DNA of 64,000 nt from Pinibacter sp031553495 (lineage in GTDB: Bacteria; Bacteroidota; Bacteroidia; Chitinophagales; Chitinophagaceae). A program made the translations under genes and the position numbers. Below the pieces are notes generated by a model. That model ran no database searches. It was not told where the DNA came from and saw only the letters and a list, made by a program, of their open reading frames with translations. Within the stretch, counting starts at the first letter, position 1. Every line of letters begins with the position of its first letter. Of this stretch, positions 60,501 to 64,000 are shown in pieces. The stretch covers positions 1-64,000 of the forward strand of contig JAVBLN010000040.1 in NCBI GenBank assembly GCA_031553495.1, written 5' to 3'.

Positions 60501-60580
60501 AATTGACAGTAGGCAGTAGAGAAAACAGCGATCAGATATCAGGGGTCAGAACACGGCTGCGCCGTATTAAACAAGAATGT

Positions 60581-60640
60581 TTGGGAGTTGCCGTTGCTGC
60601 GTGTGTAGGGAGGCCACTTTGCGAAGGCACACCAGCAACC
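60581..60640 (+). repeat. Family B 60-bp repeat, copy 2
   Basis: Reads TTGGGAGTTGCCGTTGCTGC, then GTGTGTAGGGAGGCCACTTT and GCGAAGGCACACCAGCAACC. It matches the reverse complement of 5307-5366 over all 60 positions with about seven differences. Confidence 0.75.
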
Positions 60641-60786
60641 ATCAACTAATCACAACCATCCAACAAAATAATTCAGCATATAATCACACGATGTGCGAAA
60701 TTTGCTTTAGTACGCTGTTACGGCATATCGAATAATTGTAAACGGCCGGCACCATTATTATCATCATTTTTTATTTTTTACGTTTA

Positions 60787-61929
60787 ATGAAACCTGTTCT
60801 TTTTATTGATCGCGACGGAACGCTTATTAATGAAGCTCCTCCTACTTATCAACTCGATTCATTTGATAAACTGACTTTTTATCCGCGCATGTTTGAGTAT
60901 ATGGGCCGCATTGCCCGTGAACTGGATTATGAGTTGGTAATGGTTACCAACCAGGATGGACTGGGAACCAACGCGTTTCCTGAAAACACTTTCTGGCCGT
61001 TGCATAACCTGGTAGTAAAAAGCCTGGAAGGCGAGGGTATTCATTTTTCAAAAGTGCATATCGACAAATCTTTTCCTGCCGACAATGCGCCAACCCGGAA
61101 GCCCGGCATAGGCATGCTTACAGAATATCTAAATAATCCGGCTTATGATATGGCAAATTCGTTTGTAATAGGCGACAGGATAACGGATGTGCAGCTCGCC
61201 AAGAATCTAGGCTGCAAAGCCATTTGGTTAAACGCTGACCAGGATTTAGGCGGAGCCGAAATAAGTGAAAAAACAGAAGAATTGCGTAGAACTACCGTTG
61301 CACTGGAAACTACGGACTGGAGCAAAATATATGAATTTCTAAAACTTGGTCAGCGGTTTGTAGTACATGATCGCAACACCAACGAAACCCAAATTCATGT
61401 TGAACTCAATTTGGATGGAAGTGGTATAGCTGTTATATCAACAGGCGTAGGTTTTTTTGATCATATGCTTGATCAAATCGCACGTCATGGAAAAATGGAT
61501 TTAACAATTGTTACCAAAGGCGATTTGCATATTGATGAACACCATACCATAGAGGACACAGGTATTGCATTGGGCGAAGCTTTCGCGAAGGCGCTTACTG
61601 ACAAGCGCGGTATGGAGCGTTATGGTTTCGCGTTGCCTATGGACGAAGCCGAAGCCAAGGTGCTAATTGATTTTGGAGGCCGCAACTGGTTTGTGTGGAA
61701 TGCCGAATTTAGAAGAGAAAAAATAGGAGAGATGCCCACGGAAATGTTTTTCCATTTTTTCAAATCTTTCAGCGATGCCGCCAAATGCAATTTGAATATT
61801 GAATGCAAAGGCGACAACGAACATCATAAAATTGAAGCTATTTTTAAAGCCTTTGCAAAAGCTATTAAAATGGCTGTAAAACGAGATCCATTAAGCAATT
61901 ATTTGCCCAGTACAAAGGGTGTGATTTGA
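60787..61929 (+). CDS. hisB: Bifunctional histidinol-phosphatase / imidazoleglycerol-phosphate dehydratase
   Basis: A 380-residue fusion for two steps of histidine synthesis. Residues 1-165 form the HAD-type histidinol-phosphate phosphatase: LFIDRDGTLI (nucleophile and acid Asp), VMVTNQDGLGT, and FVIGDRITDVQLAKNLG. Residues about 190-380 form the dehydratase, with GVGFFDHMLDQIARHG, DEHHTIEDTGIALGEA, the FGGRNWFVWNAEF segment, FFHFFKSFSDAAKCNLNIECKGDNEHHKIEAIFKA (manganese-binding HH motifs) and a GVI C-terminus. No other his gene is in view, so it is separated from the rest of the pathway. The leader contains CACCATTATTATCATCAT, which I examined as a His leader and rejected. Confidence 0.96.
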   Translation: MKPVLFIDRDGTLINEAPPTYQLDSFDKLTFYPRMFEYMGRIARELDYELVMVTNQDGLGTNAFPENTFWPLHNLVVKSLEGEGIHFSKVHIDKSFPADNAPTRKPGIGMLTEYLNNPAYDMANSFVIGDRITDVQLAKNLGCKAIWLNADQDLGGAEISEKTEELRRTTVALETTDWSKIYEFLKLGQRFVVHDRNTNETQIHVELNLDGSGIAVISTGVGFFDHMLDQIARHGKMDLTIVTKGDLHIDEHHTIEDTGIALGEAFAKALTDKRGMERYGFALPMDEAEAKVLIDFGGRNWFVWNAEFRREKIGEMPTEMFFHFFKSFSDAAKCNLNIECKGDNEHHKIEAIFKAFAKAIKMAVKRDPLSNYLPSTKGVI

Positions 61930-61980
61930 GAGTGGTTGATGGTTGTTGGCAGCGAAGCTGTTTCTACTGCTCATTTTCTA

Positions 61981-63159
61981 CTACTTAAATGCATCCAGCC
62001 CTGTTATATCCAAACCGGTTATTAATAAATGGATATCGTGCGTTCCTTCATAAGTTATCACACTTTCAATATTCATCATATGGCGCATTATGGCGTATTC
62101 TCCTGTAATGCCCATTCCGCCTAGTATTTGGCGTGCATCTCTCGCTATTTGCTGCGCCACTTCGCAGGAGTTTCGTTTTGCCATGCTCACCTGCGCGGGG
62201 TTTGCTTTACCTGCATTCATAAGCTGTCCGAGGCGCCAGTTAAGCAATTGCCCTTTTGTGATTTCTGTAATCATCTCGGCTAGTTTTTTTTGCTGCAATT
62301 GAAATGCGCCTATTGGCTTATCAAACTGAACGCGCTCTTTACTATAGCGGAGCGCTGTATCATAGCAATCCATAGCTGCGCCCAGCGCACCCCAGGCAAT
62401 GCCATAGCGGGCTTTAGTAAGGCAGCTCAGCGGTCCTTTAAGGCCACTGATATTAGGTAATATGTTTTCCTTCGGTACTTTCACATTATCAAAAACAAGT
62501 TCTCCGGTTGCGGATGCCCGTAAGCTCCATTTGCCGTGCGTTGCAGGAGTTGTAAATCCTTCCATCCCTTTTTCCGCAATCACCCCTTTCACTATGCCTT
62601 CTTCATCTTTCGCCCATACTACGGCCACTTGCGCATAAGGCGCATTGCTGATCCACATTTTGCTGCCATTGAGCAAAACATGATCTCCCATATCTTTTAT
62701 GTTGGTGGTTATACCGGCGGGATCGCTGCCATAATCAGGTTCTGTTAAACCAAAGCAGCCAAGCCATTCGCCGTTTGCCAGCTTGGGTAAATATTTTTTT
62801 CGTTGCGCTTCGCTGCCATATTCATAAATAGGAAACATTACCAGCGATCCTTGTACAGATGCCGTGCTTCTGATGCCGCTGTCTCCGCGTTCCAGTTCCT
62901 GCATCATTAATCCGTAGCTGATGTAATCAAGTCCGCCACCGCCATACTCTTGCGGAATGGTTGGTCCAAAGCATCCAAGCTCGCCCAATTGTTTTACTAC
63001 TTGTTGTGGAAATTCCGCTTTTTGAGCGTATTCTTCTATAATGGGAGAAATATGTTTTTTGACATAGTCTCTTACACTTGTTCTTACAAGAATATTTTCA
63101 TCTGTAAGCAATTCATCCACTAAATAGTAATCCGGCGATTGAAACAGATCTTTGGCCAT
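61981..63159 (-). CDS. Acyl-CoA dehydrogenase, glutaryl-CoA dehydrogenase-like
   Basis: A 392-residue FAD enzyme that oxidises acyl-CoA thioesters. The N-terminal helical domain starts near FQSPDYYLVDELLTDENIL. FAD/substrate motifs are CFGLTEPDYGSDPAG and KMWISNAPYAQVAVVWA. TKARYGIAWGALGAAMDCYDTALRY (about 250-275) is typical of the glutaryl-CoA dehydrogenase branch. RQILGGMGITGEYAIMRHM and the catalytic Glu in VITYEGTHDIHLLI follow. The branch takes part in lysine/tryptophan catabolism in many bacteria, but substrate is not certain from sequence alone. It is convergent with hisB with about 50 bp between the stops. Confidence 0.93.
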   Translation of the reverse strand: MAKDLFQSPDYYLVDELLTDENILVRTSVRDYVKKHISPIIEEYAQKAEFPQQVVKQLGELGCFGPTIPQEYGGGGLDYISYGLMMQELERGDSGIRSTASVQGSLVMFPIYEYGSEAQRKKYLPKLANGEWLGCFGLTEPDYGSDPAGITTNIKDMGDHVLLNGSKMWISNAPYAQVAVVWAKDEEGIVKGVIAEKGMEGFTTPATHGKWSLRASATGELVFDNVKVPKENILPNISGLKGPLSCLTKARYGIAWGALGAAMDCYDTALRYSKERVQFDKPIGAFQLQQKKLAEMITEITKGQLLNWRLGQLMNAGKANPAQVSMAKRNSCEVAQQIARDARQILGGMGITGEYAIMRHMMNIESVITYEGTHDIHLLITGLDITGLDAFK

Positions 63160-63400
63160 TGTAGTAGGATTTGTGTACTAATATAAGAAAATTAAGGAAA
63201 TAAGAAGTCGGTGGGCAGTTGGCAGTAAGCAGTAGGCAGTAGGGAAAACAGAGGTCAGAAGACACAGTTACCGGTTGCCAGTGGCCAGTGTTGAAGTACA
63301 GGCAAGCTATGTTGAAATCAGAAGTCAGAGATTGTATGCAGATGTCCTATACCTCAAAGGTGTTGGACATCTTGATAACGGCAAGCCTGAATTATTTTAA

Positions 63401-63476
63401 CCGATGAAAAGCATTACAACCGATGAAGTGATTGCGACGCAACGATGATGCCATGAAATACTGCCGCCGGTATCCA
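63401..63476 (+). repeat. Family A repeat, variant copy 22
   Basis: CCGATGAAAAGCATTACAAC, then CGATGAAGTGATTGCGACGC, AACGATGATGCCATGAAATA and GCCGCCGGTATCC. It shares the GATGATGCCATGAAA variant with copy 19 but keeps the CATTACAAC arm. Confidence 0.8.
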
Positions 63477-63572
63477 AAAACTCTTTCTTAAACAGCCTTT
63501 TATATCAGCTTAAACGATGCCTTCTGCCTTCTGATTTCTGACCTCTCACTTCAAAAATATCCGCACGTATCT

Positions 63573-63580
63573 TACCTTTG
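63573..63580 (+). promoter_or_regulatory. Candidate -7 promoter box TACCTTTG
   Basis: TACCTTTG fits TAnnTTTG and ends only four bases before the prmC ATG, so the transcript would be nearly leaderless. No clear -33 box is visible. Confidence 0.4.
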
Positions 63581-63584
63581 AAAG

Positions 63585-64000
63585 ATGACTATCCTGGAAG
63601 CGCAACAACAATTACTTTCGCGATTGATGAATGTTTATGACAGTAGGGAAGCCGCTAACATTACTGATTGGGTATTGGAAAATGTAACCGGCCTGCGAAA
63701 GATTGATAGGGTTGTTAATAAAACGTCTCGTTTGCCGGCGGCGCAAAAAGAAAGATTGGAACAAATAACAACGGACTTGTTGAAACACAGGCCGGTTCAG
63801 TATGCATTAGGTGAAGCATGGTTTCATGGAATGAAGTTTTTTGTAAATGAATCGGTATTGATACCGCGACCCGAAACTGAAGAGTTAGTGGAGTGGATAA
63901 TACATGACGCCGGAAAAGATACAGGCGGGCTTCTTATACTGGATATTGGTTCGGGAAGCGGTTGTATTCCCATTGCTTTGAAAACAAAATTGCCTTCCGC
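63585..64000 (+). CDS. prmC: Release factor glutamine methyltransferase (partial)
   Basis: The first 138 codons of a gene that runs off the window. PrmC methylates the Gln of the GGQ motif in release factors RF1 and RF2. The N-terminal helical domain covers about residues 1-75, including HRPVQYALGEAWFHGMKFFVNESV. VLIPRPETEELVEWI and LLILDIGSGSGCIPIAL (the SAM-binding motif I) follow, both diagnostic for PrmC. The NPPY catalytic motif lies beyond the window end. The start ATG at 63585 agrees with the family N-terminus. Confidence 0.95.
   Translation, partial: MTILEAQQQLLSRLMNVYDSREAANITDWVLENVTGLRKIDRVVNKTSRLPAAQKERLEQITTDLLKHRPVQYALGEAWFHGMKFFVNESVLIPRPETEELVEWIIHDAGKDTGGLLILDIGSGSGCIPIALKTKLPS

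Larger units (their letters stand above)
60388..60786. other. Intergenic repeat cluster before hisB
   Basis: No gene is supported. It holds family A copy 21 (60427-60500), a GGCAGTAGAGAAAACAGCGA tract with TCAGATATCAGGGGTCAG (about 60510-60550), family B copy 2 (60581-60640) and about 145 bp of AT-rich DNA before hisB. Confidence 0.7.
63160..63584. other. Intergenic repeat cluster between the acyl-CoA dehydrogenase and prmC
   Basis: No gene is supported. It holds a long GGCAGTTGGCAGTAAGCAGT mini-repeat tract with AGGGAAAACAGAGGTCAGAA (about 63208-63330), family A copy 22 (63401-63476), and a CTTCTGATTTCTGACCTCTC tract just before the prmC promoter box. Confidence 0.7.

Noticed and set aside
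60353..60649. A 98-codon frame overlapping the 3' end of the L,D-transpeptidase gene.
   Set aside because: It overlaps a certain gene, then translates family A copy 21, a mini-repeat tract and family B copy 2.
60750..60786. CACCATTATTATCATCAT before hisB reads His-His-Tyr-Tyr-His-His in one frame, like a histidine leader peptide.
   Set aside because: No ATG, GTG or TTG opens that frame in the 90 bases upstream, and no terminator hairpin lies between it and hisB.

Overview
The window looks like chromosome of a Bacteroidota bacterium, most likely a Chitinophagaceae-type soil or plant-associated organism. Reasons: two SusC/SusD pairs; almost no Shine-Dalgarno sequences but A-rich leaders; several TAnnTTTG (-7) promoter boxes; a DAHP synthase fused to chorismate mutase; a HisB phosphatase/dehydratase fusion; moderate-to-low GC. 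The family-level assignment is inference. I saw no tRNA, rRNA, CRISPR array, transposase or prophage.

Layout. 1-393: 5' part of a sugar-porter gene (minus). 1069-5110: three-gene operon of envelope proteins of unknown function. 5568-7178: S41 protease (minus). 8226-45859: a large polysaccharide utilization region. It opens with susC-susD-susC-susD and a surface glycan-binding lipoprotein, then carries a GH30, four GH2 enzymes (three of one unusual paralogous type), an SGNH esterase-GH105 fusion, a PL8 lyase, an MFS sugar porter, an AraC regulator, a cytosolic DUF5107-TPR protein, an Asp-rich secreted protein and an alpha/beta hydrolase. PL8 plus GH105 implies a uronic-acid-containing glycan: the lyase leaves a 4,5-unsaturated uronyl end that GH105 removes, the esterases strip acyl groups, and GH30/GH2 cut the neutral or glucuronosyl linkages. 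46182-47886: amino-sugar kinase and MurQ (cell-wall sugar recycling). 48124-57335: a hypothetical gene, then the aromatic amino-acid cluster pheA, aminotransferase, tyrA, DAHP synthase/chorismate mutase, aroB, aroA, aroC. 57431-64000: thiamine-binding protein, VanX-type dipeptidase, L,D-transpeptidase, hisB, acyl-CoA dehydrogenase and the start of prmC.

Two things stand out. First, the aromatic operon begins with a transcription attenuator: a 24-residue leader peptide containing seven consecutive aromatic codons (Phe-Tyr alternating), then a strong GC hairpin with a nine-T tract, and a GC-only antiterminator segment placed just after the aromatic codons. Second, the intergenic DNA is packed with an imperfectly palindromic repeat of about 65-75 bp (family A, about 22 copies here, none in a gene). 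It has a covarying core (GTG-A-CAC or GCG-A-CGC), imperfect terminal inverted repeats, and often sits as inverted pairs between tandem genes. It is accompanied by a second 60-bp repeat (family B, two copies) and by short strand-biased mini-repeats that often run directly into start codons. Together these make a dispersed repeat system I cannot assign to a named family.
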